This document shows positions 11,465 to 22,679 of a stretch of DNA of 64,000 nucleotides, piece by piece. The stretch comes from Pogona vitticeps (taxonomy: Eukaryota > Chordata > Lepidosauria > Squamata > Agamidae): NCBI RefSeq assembly GCF_051106095.1, contig NC_135786.1, positions 214,651,001-214,715,000 on the forward strand, read 5' to 3'. The position numbers and the translations under genes are program-made. The notes below the pieces were generated by a model. The model ran no database searches. It had not been told where the DNA came from and saw only the letters and a program-made list of their open reading frames with translations. Each line of letters starts with the position of its first letter. Within the stretch, counting starts at the first letter, position 1.

Positions 11465-11780
11465 ATCATTTTTAAAGAATCTTAGAATATGGATTACCAA
11501 AAAGACAAATATGCAGGAACTAGATCAAATTCAGTCCAAAGTGTCTCTAGAAGCAGCAATTACTAAATTGAGGCTACCATGTTCTAAGCATATCTTGAGA
11601 AAACAAGACTCACTGGAAAAGGCAAGAGTCATCTGAGAAAAAGGGAAGGCAGAAGGCGAATAGAAAAAAATGAACAAAAGATAGATGTGCTCAATAAAGG
11701 GAAGCCACAAGCTATCATGTCACCAGCCACCCAAGATCTTTCAATTCCCTGATTTCAAAAAACAATGGCATACATGGAGG
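11465..11780 (+). mobile_element. RTE/BovB-like LINE 3' remnant, plus strand
   Basis: The DNA encodes, with interruptions, pieces resembling the BovB C-terminus: 'tagatcaaattcagtcc' followed by 'gcagcaattactaaattgag' (AAITKLR), and 'agacaagactcactggaaaaggc' equivalents of the RQDSLEKA motif. It is older and more diverged than the copies at 4.0 and 8.9 kb. Confidence 0.7.
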
Positions 11781-12894
11781 TCATCCAGCATCTCTTTCTG
11801 GGTGTCAACTAATGGATAGGCATATTGATGGTATAGTTGATGCTCAATAGAGCAGTAATACAACTTAAAGGCTCCCTTCACTCTGACCACTCCTGAAGAA
11901 ACATCTGCTTTCTTTGGGAGCTCTCCCAGGTCCTGAATAGCCCAAGTATTGCCCTCTACAAGGAGAGAGGGCAAAAGAATTAGAAAAAGGCCAGCAGATT
12001 CCAAGAACGTGTTCTTGGTGCCAAAGAATGAGATAATTTTCTTTCTCTCAGACATTTCACAGCTCAGAAGAGGGGCTCAAGATGTTAGTTTCTTATTTGT
12101 TTTGTCAGAACAGACAGATTGGGGAACCGTTGTGCTTTCAAGCCGGCAGAATAAATCACTAGGTAGAACCTCTGGCCAGGGAGATAGGCAAACAGTGGGA
12201 ACAAGTCACTTTCGACTTCCTCCATCTGTTGCATTATATAATTAAGGTTTCAGCATATAACAATAAAATATCAAGATATGTTGGAAAAGTAAATTATAAT
12301 CAGGAAGAGGTCAGGTTGAATTAGATCTGGTATTCTTAAACGAGCCACGAGGCCTTGTTGTAATTGTGGTTAGATATGCTGAAACAGCTAACATTACTCC
12401 CTCTTTCAATATTGTTGGTTTTAGAAATTGCTACTTTTGAATGTACTTGTGCACTAATGATTTTTGAAAAACTCTTAATGGTCACATTTGAAATCTGAAA
12501 TTATAATCTCCCAAGGAATATTGAATGATCCTGAATGACCTTTGTTAAGATCATCACCATGCTGGACTTTTTGCATTTCTGTTACATTTCACATTCCCTT
12601 CCTTTCTTGTGTGTGATCAGTGTCCTATGGAGAATTTTTATTGTGTCATAAATGTAATTGTGTAACGCATAGGTAGCAAACTGCAGCTAGCATCAGCCAA
12701 CATTTACTTTCATACTGAGGCAAACTGCATGATTTTGCATGCAACAAGCAATGTGAGCAGTAGCTCATTAATTATAAGCAAGTTGCCACTTAACACCAGC
12801 ATAAATCCCCACTAGGATTCAGGTCTCTCTCTCTCTCTGTATGTCTGTATGTAAATATCTGATGCTATACTCCATGCATCTGGAGTGGAGTATA
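11781..12894. other. unassigned sequence with a minus-strand 104-codon frame
   Basis: The minus-strand frame 11741-12055 contains a hydrophobic stretch AGLFLILLPSLLVEG followed by a polar region. It overlaps the end of the RTE remnant on the opposite strand. I recognise no domain, and there is no promoter or splice support. It is left as unassigned rather than called a gene. Confidence 0.35.
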
Positions 12895-13125
12895 TTCTAC
12901 AAAACAGCTAGCTTGATAGGTTTAGGTATCTGGCTATGGAGACAGAGGTTGGGAGTTCCATTTCCCACTGTACCTCCTGGGAGAAGAGCTACTCTGTGTA
13001 GCCATGGGCAAGCTGTACAGTCTCACGCCCCCCTCAGAAGAAGGGAATAATAAACCACTTCTGAGCATTCCCTACTTAGAAAACCTTGCAAAAGGTCAGC
13101 GTAATTTCATTATCAAATAGATGGT
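12895..13125 (+). mobile_element. tRNA-related SINE, plus strand
   Basis: The head tagcttgataggtttaggta resembles a decayed A-box and 'gttgggagttccatttccc' a decayed B-box. The body 'agctactctgtgtagccatgggcaagctgtacagtctca' and 'ataaaccacttctgagcattc' follows the layout of a common squamate SINE. Borders are approximate. Confidence 0.6.
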
Positions 13126-13129
13126 GCAC

Positions 13130-13192
13130 AATTTATGATGATTATTATGATGATTATGATTATGATTATCATTATCATCATTATTATCATAG
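13130..13192 (+). repeat. interrupted trinucleotide-type simple repeat (ATT/ATG)n
   Basis: The tract is made of ATT, ATG and ATC triplets, with the second half roughly the complement of the first, so it can also fold on itself. Confidence 0.85.
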
Positions 13193-14937
13193 TCTATAAA
13201 ACCTTATACTAAATAAAACTGGTTAGTCTTTAAGATACCACAATATTTCTTGCTGGTTTTGGTATCACATTAATGTGAGTTACATTCCAGAACAAAAAGC
13301 CAACCTGTTTGTTTGTTTGTTAAGACATCTAAAATTGTGTTATCAAGCCCCAACGCCCTTTCTTTGGTTTTCTTTCTTTCAGTTTTTTTTTTTTTTGAAC
13401 TAGGAAAGTATGGCCAGTCCACCACTGCCACCACTTTCAGAAAGGAGTTTTCCATAAAGGCCATCAACACCTGTAATACAAAATGTACAAAGTGGTACAG
13501 TCCAGGACCACCTTGATCTCGGACTGCTATAAGAAGCTACAGAAAGAATTGAGTTCAATTTTTTAAAAGAGTGGTTTCAGAACTGGTAGGGTCTGAAGTG
13601 GAACTCTCAACAAAATTACGCACATGTTGCTAAGATTTATTAGTTCATTATCTTCTTACAAGTAGCTTTCAGAAACTCCTATATGCCTGCAAGTACACGT
13701 ATGGAGACTCAAGAATTTTGCAAAGTGTAGAAGCCTCACCCCTCGACACTTAGCTTCGCTTCCATTTGTAAGCCTTTCATGAACCACAGCAGACATATTG
13801 GTAGTGCTTTATACACCGAAGCACTCAAAATAATCTGGACTAGAAACTTGCTTTTAAAAAGGGCTTTAAATCTGCACATTTGTCAGCAGTTATTTCGAAA
13901 TTCAGATTCTCCAGGCATGCCTGTATCAGGGAGCGTCCCACATTGCCCACTGAATAGTTTGGTGCAATGCTTGGAGTGTGACAATAAATACCTGGAAAAG
14001 GAATTAGATTGTTGTGTGTAGTTGCATGTGCCAGCTTTCCCCCTGTTGTGTACATGAATGTGTTAATGAATGTGTGTAAAACCAACCTACCTACCATCAC
14101 CATGTATGGACAAGCCACAAGACATAGATAAGTACCCTGAGGGTTACAAACCCTGCTTCTACTACCTATTACAGAAGTATTATTTTATATATATTTGAGT
14201 CGGTCTTATCAGATGCTCACGCTACATCGTGGAGGTGTTTGTCCCTAACATAAGAACCTATCGCTACCTAGGGCAAAATAAACACTTTAAAACATGAACA
14301 GACTGTATAGTGTTTAGTAACAGAGGAATGCATCCAAGTCATACAGGGATTGTCCTCAGGCCATTCAATCATCGTAATTGCAATCTCACGCTCTTGTCTT
14401 CTGACATATCCTTCTCGGTGGAGTCCAGGATCTGGGATTCTTTTATTTTGAATGAATGTGGATGGCTCCTTCAGGGTCTAAAAGAGCAAAAAAACTGTCA
14501 AACGCATTCCAAAACAAACTCTCCTAGATAAAAAAAATGACTGTTTGCAGCACACTCCTACACTGGTCCTTTTCCTTGGGGAAAAAAAGAAATCAGGTAG
14601 AAAATCTGTTCTTCTTCAGAAGTAGTGAGAGGTGCAGAGGTGATAAACATTAAGTCTAAAGCAAATTTTACTGTGTTCATTTTGGATGCTTTTCGTCCTC
14701 CCTGAAGTCAGCGAGGGATTTTCCCATTCAGTTTCACAGAAAACAGCTTTTCACTGTTTATGGGCTAGTTTTAAGGTTTTGTTATGAAGCACAAGACAGA
14801 TAGTTTCACATGCTGCTAATAAGTGGAGATGTTAAGACTGGTTTACAAGAACTTTAATCTATGTTTGTCTACATCCTTTGCTTGGAAGCCAATAAATTAC
14901 TATAAAAACTGTCATACATTTGACTGAGGGAAGAAAG
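13193..14937. other. unassigned intergenic sequence
   Basis: No supported gene. It contains a T-rich run near 13384-13397 and several short frames without recognisable motifs. Confidence 0.4.
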
Positions 14938-15006
14938 CAATAGGTTGTGGCTGTTATTGAGTTTATACTCTAATTCAGTCTAGTCAATAGCAACCACAAC
15001 CTATTG
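14938..15006. repeat. 23-bp arm inverted repeat (hairpin)
   Basis: The left arm (14938-14960, caataggttgtggctgttat plus tga) and right arm (14984-15006) are complementary at 21 of 23 positions around a 23-nt spacer. It does not correspond to any repeat I recognise. Confidence 0.85.
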
Positions 15007-15904
15007 TTTCATAAGAGGAAGAGCCACTAAAACCATTAAGAAAGGCAGTTAACAAAAACTTTCATTTGATCAGGATCCAACCACTGGTTTTCTCCAGGGA
15101 GTGGGAAAAGGCATCCACAGAACACAACCTGGTTATATCTAGAAGGATCTAGGGAGGCTTTCTAACATGATTCATGGATGATGCACTACAGAGGAATACT
15201 GTACTTAATGCGTAATATATTGAAGATTGCAAGAGCAGAGAATCAAGGTGATTCTCCTCTTTTACTCTTAACTGTCACTTATGAGATGGCTAATCAGTGG
15301 TATGTGGTAAATTTGGAGGTACAGGTGCTCATCATGACACTTACCATAGTTATGACACCCTGTAAGGAGAATCAAATGATGCAGGCGGCTGGATTGGTCC
15401 ATATTAACAAATGGTAAGCAGGTCTTGTTTTGGTCTTGAATGGACAACTGCCATACAATATTTTGCATTATAACAGAAATAACTTTCAGCAATATACTGT
15501 TCCTGAGAACGTCTGCTTCTTTTCTAACTACTCTAAGGCCTGCAGATAAACAGGGAAGCCTCAGAGAATGTAAGACAATGTCACAGGTTGTGTTTCACAG
15601 AAAGCATCAGGTTTTTGACTCTGAGAGCCCTGACCTTGCTAAAGTTCTGCTGATAACTAAGACAGAAAAAATCCCCCACAGCCTTTGGAACAATACAGAA
15701 AATATATTATTAGAATTGAAATCATGTTAACATTCAGACATGGATTCTAAAAGACCATCATTTGGATCTTTGGCCCTGAGAAATTAGACGTACAAAGATA
15801 TGCTTAGGTCCTGAAAACTAATCACAAAGCAAAGCAAACTGACTTGCAAGAGGTGAGAAAAACTCCAGCTGTAATAATTGTATGCTTTGTGCAGTTAAGG
15901 AATT
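15007..15904. other. unassigned intergenic sequence
   Basis: No supported gene or repeat hallmark. Frames at 15178-15417 and 15440-15730 have no recognisable motif. Confidence 0.4.
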
Positions 15905-15958
15905 CCCCATTATTCAGGACCAACAGTTAAGTTCATCTGTTGGTCCTAAATAATGAGG
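15905..15958. repeat. 22-bp arm inverted repeat (hairpin)
   Basis: Left arm 15905-15926 (ccccattattcaggaccaac plus ag) and right arm 15937-15958 pair at 20 of 22 positions around the 10-nt loop ttaagttcat. The stem is longer than chance would give. It may be the core of a small MITE or a transcribed hairpin. Confidence 0.85.
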
Positions 15959-16324
15959 CCAATAAATCTACCCATAGTGTTTGTGTACTAGTAATATATA
16001 TGCATGTTGGTTACCAAGTAAACTCCTTTGGAAACAACAAAAGATAGGAGTGTATAATTGCACTTAATGGGAATGGGAGGGTTATAATGAGCAACTTCAC
16101 TCCCAGGCACTATCTTTACCTTTTCCAGGACATGTTATTGATCATTGGCACATATGATGCATACTTTGAGAGCTAATTTATACAACGTAATGAGCTTGGG
16201 GCAAGTTATTCAGACCATGCAAACTTCAATTCATGCAGCTACAAGGTGATGTGATTGTCTATCTGCTGCCAATGTGTGTGAAGCTCTGAGATACCGGACA
16301 AAGTGACTAATTAATGGGTGGATG

Positions 16325-16865
16325 GGTTTTGATCCTACTTTACTCCCAAAGGATGGCCCCCAAGGAAGCTAACACAAAACAAATACATCAAAGCATAAAA
16401 TCCAAAGCAGAAGAAGGAACAGAAGAGCAGCATCCACTGCCAAAACCGTTCAAAAGCAGCTGAGCATAATTGCCAAAGATCTATCTGAACTGGAAGGCAA
16501 GAAAGGAAACAGAATCAGCCTGTTCTCCATTGTCTGAAGAGTTCCACTGCGTGGAAGTACCCATTAAAACAGCCTGTTTTCACATTCTCCTCCAATGTGC
16601 CTTGATGTCGGTGGGAGCAAGAGAAAGTCCTCCCACAAAAATCTCAAAGGTAATGTCCCAAAATACTTGGAGCACACTTGTGTTCAACTGTCCTGCTCGG
16701 AACAAGCATTTTGAATTGTTTGTTGTTGAAATTATTGTAACAAGGGAGACACCTTATTGGCCTCCGTAAGCAGTCACATGGATTCTCGACCAGCTGAAGT
16801 TTCTGAATCTTTTTGAAAAGCAGCCCCACATAGAATGTGTAGCAATAATGCAATAATGTGAGGTA
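16325..16865 (-). mobile_element. L2-clade LINE fragment, minus strand (3' region)
   Basis: Antisense hallmarks of the L2 RT end are visible: 'aaaagcagccccacatagaatg' equals the reverse complement of the 'MHYCYTFYVGLLFKKIQKLQLVE' frame at 16644-16853. That frame is a decayed version of 'LDYCNALYVGLP...KLQLVQN'. The lower-coordinate side is the 3' untranslated part. Confidence 0.7.
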
Positions 16866-17184
16866 ACTTTCGCATGTCTCAACATGGGTTGATCAGACAT
16901 CTCCAACAAAAGAAAGGCTACTGTGTAGAAAGAACGGATGAGGAGAGAAAAGGTAAAGTGAGACCACAGAACAGTTGTGAACTAACGTGACTCGTTCTCC
17001 ATTTAGGAGGGAACTGAAAGAAACTGAATACATTCTTTTATCAGAACCCAAGGAGCTACTCCCAGTGTGCCCAGGGACTTGGTCATGTCCAGCAAGACTA
17101 CAACTTTCTCCTTTTGCCTTTTGTTTCCACCAGAGAGGTATCTAGGCTTTTCAATAGAATGTTGGGTGGGGCATAAGATGTGAA
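16866..17184. other. unassigned intergenic sequence
   Basis: No recognisable gene or repeat could be supported in this short gap. Confidence 0.35.
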
Positions 17185-17447
17185 AGCATGACAAAGCAAA
17201 GCAAAGTGTGCTGCTTATATACTGCCCCATAGAGTTTAAATCATTCTCTGGGTGGTTTACAATTTAATGATGCAGGCTACACTTTGCCCCTCACCCAGCC
17301 AGCTGGATACTTAATTTACCAACCTTGGAAAGGTGGAAGGCTGAGTCCAGCTTGAGCTGGCTACCTGAGGCCACTGAGAGCAAACTTAGGTTGTGAAGAG
17401 AGTCTTGGCTGCAGTACAGCAGTTTAAACACTGCACCACAAGGCTCA
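17185..17447 (-). mobile_element. tRNA SINE with L2-like tail, minus strand
   Basis: The reverse complement begins 'gagccttgtggtgcagtgtt', then 'ctgctgtactgcagccaaga', then 'gactcagccttccacctttc', and ends with 'aaaccacccagagaatgatt' and 'ggggcagtatataagcagca'. This is the same family as the better preserved plus-strand copy at 22073-22323. The tail (accaccc...ggcagtatataa) resembles the 3' end of L2 LINEs, the likely mobilising partner. Confidence 0.85.
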
Positions 17448-18216
17448 GTGTGACAACCACTCACTTAAAACAACTCGGGGAGGGTCAAAACTGTCTCCAT
17501 ATCAGGTTTATGTTTAATATGGCAGTGATCATTTGAGACATTTTCTTCCTTTCAGATTTCCAGAAATTCTCTCATTCCCTTTTAGGTATTCTTTGTTCAA
17601 TGGCTTTTTTTCAAAGGTCTGTCCAATTCATTGTGCAAGCGAGGCTGAAAGAAAAAGGAAAAAAGAAAAAGCCCAATATGGGTACAGCTAATTCCCTCAG
17701 CCATGGCTAAATCAATTTGTTCCTCAAGTGAATTATTCTTGTTTGGGAGGTGAGGTATGAATGCACCTGGCATGTTAAATTTATCCAGCAAGTCTCCCCA
17801 GTCAACCAGTTCTGAACATAGCATTTCAACAAACTTGGAGAGTTTGTTATCTCTTGTTTTCTTTTGAGGCATGGTTCAGATTTTCTATTTTGAAATAAAG
17901 ATGCATTAATCGTGCTGATTCCGATTCTTACAAACCACAAAATGATTCCAAGATGTTTTAACTCTAAAACTGAGTAGACACCGCTCTATACAGATATTAT
18001 TTGTCAGACTGGAAATCTAGAAAGCTTCCAGGAAGAAACAATTAGTTCCATGTTAAAATCTGAATTAGGTACCAAAGTCAAATTCACAAACATATCTGAG
18101 AGTTGAGATATACAATACAAACACAACTATAATTTACAGATCCATTGACTTGGTGCCCGTGGCAGTGCCCCTTTGTTTTTATACTTTTTGTTCTGTCACA
18201 TGAGGTTAACACTAGC
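17448..18216. other. unassigned intergenic sequence
   Basis: No supported gene. The overlapping minus-strand frames at 17597-17940 lack any domain I recognise. Confidence 0.4.
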
Positions 18217-18224
18217 TCCTAATG

Positions 18225-18516
18225 TGGCGTGCCCAAAATTGGGGGGGGGGGGGGGGCGACAGTGGGTGTTGTGCCGCCACCGCTATGGACCCAGACCCAG
18301 AAGAATGGAACTGGAAGTGGCAGTTTAAGGGGGAATCATGGCGACAGACCTGGAGGACCTGGAAATGGTGGTGGAAGGGGGAATCCCGACTGCAGCTGCC
18401 TCATGAGGTTTGGCTGTGCGGGGGGGGGGGGGAAGTAGCAACCTATGGCTCGCATGCCAGAAGAAAGGGCTCCACGTGCCAGCTGTGGCACATGTGCCAT
18501 AGGTTCACCATCACTG
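18225..18516 (-). mobile_element. hAT-type non-autonomous element with perfect 8-bp TSD
   Basis: Read on the minus strand it starts cagtgatggtgaacctatgg and continues with 'cacatgtgccacagctggca', a terminus characteristic of a widespread vertebrate hAT MITE group. The 8-bp sequence tcctaatg occurs at 18217-18224 and again at 18517-18524, directly flanking it; 8-bp duplication is the hAT signature. The opposite terminus (tggcgtgccc on +) is degenerate. Inside are two long G tracts, 16 Gs at 18241-18256 and about 13 Gs at 18420-18432. The apparent frames are Gly/Trp-rich artefacts. Confidence 0.87.
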
Positions 18517-18524
18517 TCCTAATG

Positions 18525-18954
18525 TAATCTAATCTGTTCAACATATAGATATGTACTGGTAGCTAGAACCTGAAATTTCTACATCTCTATAGCCTAGCAT
18601 ATATTTTGTTTGGGCCATCTCCTAAATCATAGAAAGGCTGTCTCTTTCAAAGATGTCCTGGCATTGTTTCTGGTCCACAACATAGCTGATCATGCAATAT
18701 CTCCAAATCAGGCATGGGAATAATGAAACGCAGCTTTTCCATGGGCCACCCCAACCTTGACATTATCTCTTTTTAATCTCCCTAGTTATGACACAATTGA
18801 CTGTTAAGGTGAGGCTGCCTCCTACTTCCTGTCATGCTACTGACTGAATGCTGCAGTTTCATGGCCTATTAAACACTAAAAAGTACCGTATCTATGCTGC
18901 TTAATTCTCCAAGTAGTGGATGGGTAGGAGTGGGAAGTTTTTGCTCCTGAGTAG
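18525..18954. other. unassigned intergenic sequence
   Basis: No recognised gene or repeat. Confidence 0.35.
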
Positions 18955-19050
18955 AAGGAAGGAAGGAAGGAAGGAAGGAAGGAAGGAAGGAAGGAAGGAA
19001 GGAAGGAAGGAAGGAAGGAAGGAAGGAAGGAAGGAAGGAAGGAAGGAAGG
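18955..19050 (+). repeat. (GGAA)n microsatellite, about 24 units
   Basis: An uninterrupted GGAA tetranucleotide array. GGAA is the core of ETS-factor sites and the array is a pure purine strand. The Glu-Gly-Arg-Lys and Leu-Pro-Ser-Phe frames through it are artefacts. Confidence 0.98.
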
Positions 19051-20466
19051 AGCATATGAGGGAACTTTCAGTTCATCTGAGAAAGTTTGTGTTTCCCAGC
19101 CTTGGAGATTATTTGTGTTGCTTCTGACAAACCATTTCATCAGTCTATGTTTCTGATTTCTGATCTGTTCAGTGGGGAACTATGGAATGCTCTGGGGATG
19201 AATTAATGTTTGCAGTGCAAGACCAAGATGTATTGTTAAACATTCATGACACAAGATAGCATTCAACCTTTCTTCTCTTTAATCATTATTTTTCTTAATT
19301 CAAAAAATATTGGCAAAGAATCAACAAAATAAAGAATGAGAGAAGGCAAGTGCGTGAGGCACAGGCAGTGTGATCATTAGCTTCTCACAAAGCAGATATG
19401 TTCTTGAGAAGCACTTATAATTTTTCTCCTTCATCAGTCACTCAGGCTGCCTCTTGAATTCAAGCACACCTATTTCATACCTGTATTTACACTTCTCAAG
19501 TATTCTTTACCCACAGCTTTTCGTTACTTTACAGCAGTATTTAAAGCACAACAGAGCAGACACACTTCTCTTAATAGAGATGTACATCAATATTCACATG
19601 TTACCAGCATAATTAGACGAGTATAAGTTGTAAAGCTATTATAAGCTCAAAAGTTGTAAAGCACAATTGTAAAGCTATTATAAATTATTAGCTGTCACTG
19701 ACAGCCACCTTTTTAGTTTTCTGTGGCCCCATTTCCCTTTTGTATGTTTGTTGCTTCAGTGCCTGGTTCTGTGTTTGAAAAATAAATAGTCTCTCTTTAC
19801 TTTTCTAAGTTAATCAAATCTATTTCTCCCATCTATACTAAACAACAGTGCTTCTGACAGCTGCAAGCACATCCTGATACACCCACACACACTTGTCAAT
19901 TGGGTGTAATGTTGCCAAAAATGCTGCTTGTGTTGCAAGAGAGACACCCATACAAAGAAGATTAATCTACTGTTAACACACTCATATTACACTTCCATTT
20001 ACTTTGCACGTCTGTTGACTAAGCAGTGAGCTATACATTGCACGAAAACATGGTATGTTGCCCTTCTTCCTGCAAATACTGCTGAAACCAGGCCTAGGTT
20101 TTATATATGGTGATTGGTTTTGCAAGGTACATCAAGGTTTAATTTCACATACCTTCCTCATCATTGCATTTGTAGCTCTCATCTTGCAGATTTCAGGGAG
20201 TTACAGTCTAAAAAAGTAAGACTGAAAAATGCAGCTGGACGTCTTGGTACCTTTTCACTCTGCTGTTGAAAACTACTGCATTATGTTAGTATGTGCAGGA
20301 TCATTTTGCTTCTTCTGCTCTGCAGGTTAATGGCATTCGAAATTTCTTCAGAAATGGGAACCTGGCACAGCCTTCCAACATATGATAAGGAAACAGCTGC
20401 TTTATTGAAGAAAAGAGAAGAAAGCTTTAAATAAGATTGGCGCAGGGCAGAGAAGAATCATGTTAC
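19051..20466. other. unassigned AT-rich intergenic sequence
   Basis: No ORF or repeat hallmark is supported. Near 19627-19690 the phrase 'gttgtaaagctattataa' recurs in a partly tandem arrangement, suggesting a small local duplication. Confidence 0.4.
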
Positions 20467-20590
20467 CTATCCAAGGGCTGGAGAACATGTGGCTATGCAG
20501 ATGTTGCTGGGCAGTAATTCTAATCAGTCAGAGTCAGTGCAGCCAGTGGTGAAGGATTAGGAGAGTCATCATCCAACATCTGGTGACAAT
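20467..20590. mobile_element. degenerate hAT-like MITE
   Basis: 'gagaacatgtggctatgcag' plus 'atgttgctgggcagtaattc' on the left and 'ggagagtcatcatccaacat' plus 'ctgg' on the right match, with decay, the mirrored layout of a common amniote hAT MITE ('ccagatgttgctggactacaactccca ... agtccaacatctgg'). The copy at 41850-41966 has a comparable layout. Target duplication is not readable. Confidence 0.5.
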
Positions 20591-22072
20591 GTATGCACAT
20601 GCAATTTACGTCCTATCAGACTTACAAAGAAGATATAGCAAATGGCCGATATAATGCTATTGATGTAGCCCGCTTCTGGTCAAAAATAGTTTAATTATCT
20701 TAACATTTTGATTTCACTGTGTTTTTAATTTTACCTATATTTCACACAAGTCCATAATTTTTAAGAGTGCAACACTTGGATATGGATAAAGAAAGAGATC
20801 TGATGGGCCATGTATTCCACAAGGCTGCCCCACTCCAGTCATAAGTACTCTCAAATTGCCACAACATGACAATTTTATGGTTCATGTTCTCCAATGTTTC
20901 TCAGATCATAGAATGCACTCTCCTAGCTGAAAATGTGCTTTGTGGCTTTCAGCTGATTGAGAGAAGTAGTCAATGGGAAGAAATGGAACTGATGCAAAAC
21001 ACTAGGAATTGATTATATTGGTATATTTTTAAAAAAACTGGCATAAACCTTACCAGAAATGAAATTCTAATTATGCTGTTCTGTTTTATGAAAAATGAAG
21101 AAGGAACCCTTTTTCTAAGTTTCATGTGCAGCCTAGTACTTATATCCCAATCCCCAGAAAAATACATCTCCTAAGCCAACTCTGCATGTCAATTTGTGGG
21201 AGACGTTGGGTGGGATAAATCTCACTTCGGAGAACAGAGGTTTGAGATGGGCTTCCTATGGGTTTCCCCATAGGAAAGGCTGAACAGCTAGGGAGAATTC
21301 TTTTCCAACTTTCAGAATCTTGCCTATAGTGGTGCTTACAGAACTGTTTCAAAGTAATTAACTTTCAACCAAAATCTGAAGCAAAATGGTAAAGCACGCA
21401 TTTGTTTCAATGGCAGAACGCCACAGAAATTACATTGAGGTTAACTACTGTATTTCATGATATATCCCACCATAGACACAAGTCTTTGGAGGACTAGATC
21501 CTAAGAATCAAAAGACAATTATCACAGTTGGTGTCCTGACTGAATAAACTGAATAACTAAAACCTTATTTTAAAATAGTATTGACTCTTTTGAAACATAG
21601 TTTGAGGATATCTGCATTTGTTATCAGGAAGAAAACACTGAACAACTGGGCAATCCCAAGGTAAATGACATGCCACTGTTGTCTGCCCTCGGTCTTTGCA
21701 CAACATTCTTTATGCATACTTTGCAAAAATAATAAAACATCTAATTATATATTATTTTATAATTAAATACAAAATAAATCTAGCTCACGGGCAAGTTCTG
21801 ACAGACCGATATTTTATATTATAAAAAGTTATAGATAAGTGACATTTAGTTTAGTTGCTTGACACTAATACAGTACAAATAAGTATTATACGGAACCTCA
21901 TTATACTTCTTACTTGTCAAGTTTCAACTTCAGCATCTTTCCCCTTTGGAAAATGTTGCCTTCATTTTGATCTCCTTCAGCAGAATGTTGATCAGTCAAT
22001 CACAAAGCAAGAGCTGAAAATATCTAACTAGATATTTTTACCACCATGCAATCTTGAACGTAACATAATAAA
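20591..22072. other. unassigned AT-rich intergenic sequence
   Basis: No gene supported. A perfect 10-bp palindromic stem (ttcctatggg / cccataggaa, loop tttc) lies at 21253-21276. Confidence 0.4.
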
Positions 22073-22323
22073 GAGCCTCATGGTGCAGTGGTTAGAACGC
22101 TGTACTGCAGCTAAAACTGTGCTCACGACCTGGGGTTCAAATCCCAGGTAGCCGGCTCAAGGTTGACTCAGCCTTCCATCCTTCCGAGGTCGGTAAAATG
22201 AGTACCCAGCTTGCTGGGGGGGCAATGTGTAGCCTGTATAATGAAATTGTAAACCGCCCGGAGAGTGCTTGTAGCACTATGGGGCGGTATATAAGTCCAA
22301 AAATAAATAAAATAAATAAATAA
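22073..22323 (+). mobile_element. tRNA SINE with L2-like tail, plus strand (well preserved)
   Basis: The head gagcctcatggtgcagtggt carries an A-box-like segment and 'ggggttcaaatccc' is a near-canonical B-box. The middle 'gactcagccttccatccttc' and the tail 'aaaccgcccggagagtgctt' with 'ggggcggtatataagtccaa' follow, ending in an (AAAT)n run. The 3' part resembles L2 LINE tails. Good preservation of the B-box suggests moderate age. The minus-strand copy at 17185-17447 is the same family. Confidence 0.9.
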
Positions 22324-22530
22324 TACTAGGCTAAGACACTATTAGATTCTATGTTTAAGTCATTTCCCATTAGAAACTGGGTTACTAATCTTGTATGAGT
22401 TAAAGTCAGCAATCTTATGCTAAACAACGTAATTACACTCGGCATGTGACCAAGACATATCCTAAACACCTTGTCAATTGGTCACAATTACTTACAGCAG
22501 GTTATGCAAACCTTACACAAACACCAAGAG

Positions 22531-22671
22531 CAGTGGTTCACAATTTTGGGTAACTCATGTCTTTTTGAACTGTAATTCCCAGAAGCCTTCACCACCAGCT
22601 ACATATCTGGCCAAGGTTTCTGGGAGCTGCAGTCCAAGGAGACCTGGGTTATCCAAGGTTGGGAACCATTG
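22531..22671. mobile_element. hAT MITE, 141 bp, with 8-bp TSD
   Basis: Terminal repeats are cagtggttcacaattttggg (left) and ccaaggttgggaaccattg (right), which are imperfect inverted complements. Flanks accaagag (22523-22530) and acctagag (22672-22679) agree at 7 of 8 bases. Inner mirrored words are 'actgtaattcccagaag' and 'ttctgggagctgcagt'. There is no coding capacity. Confidence 0.88.
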
Positions 22672-22679
22672 ACCTAGAG

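Noticed and set aside
11741-12055. 104-codon minus-strand ORF with a signal-peptide-like segment
   Set aside because: The hydrophobic stretch is suggestive but internal to the frame; the frame overlaps an RTE remnant and has no other support.
13130-13192. CRISPR-like or regularly spaced repeat
   Set aside because: It is a simple ATT/ATG triplet tract. No spacer-repeat structure exists in the window, and the host is a vertebrate.
18222-18527. Gly/Trp-rich frames at the G-tracts
   Set aside because: They lie inside a hAT MITE with clear target duplication; the codons arise from G-runs.
18901-19156. Glu-Gly-Arg-Lys and Leu-Pro-Ser-Phe repeat ORFs
   Set aside because: Translation of a (GGAA)n microsatellite.
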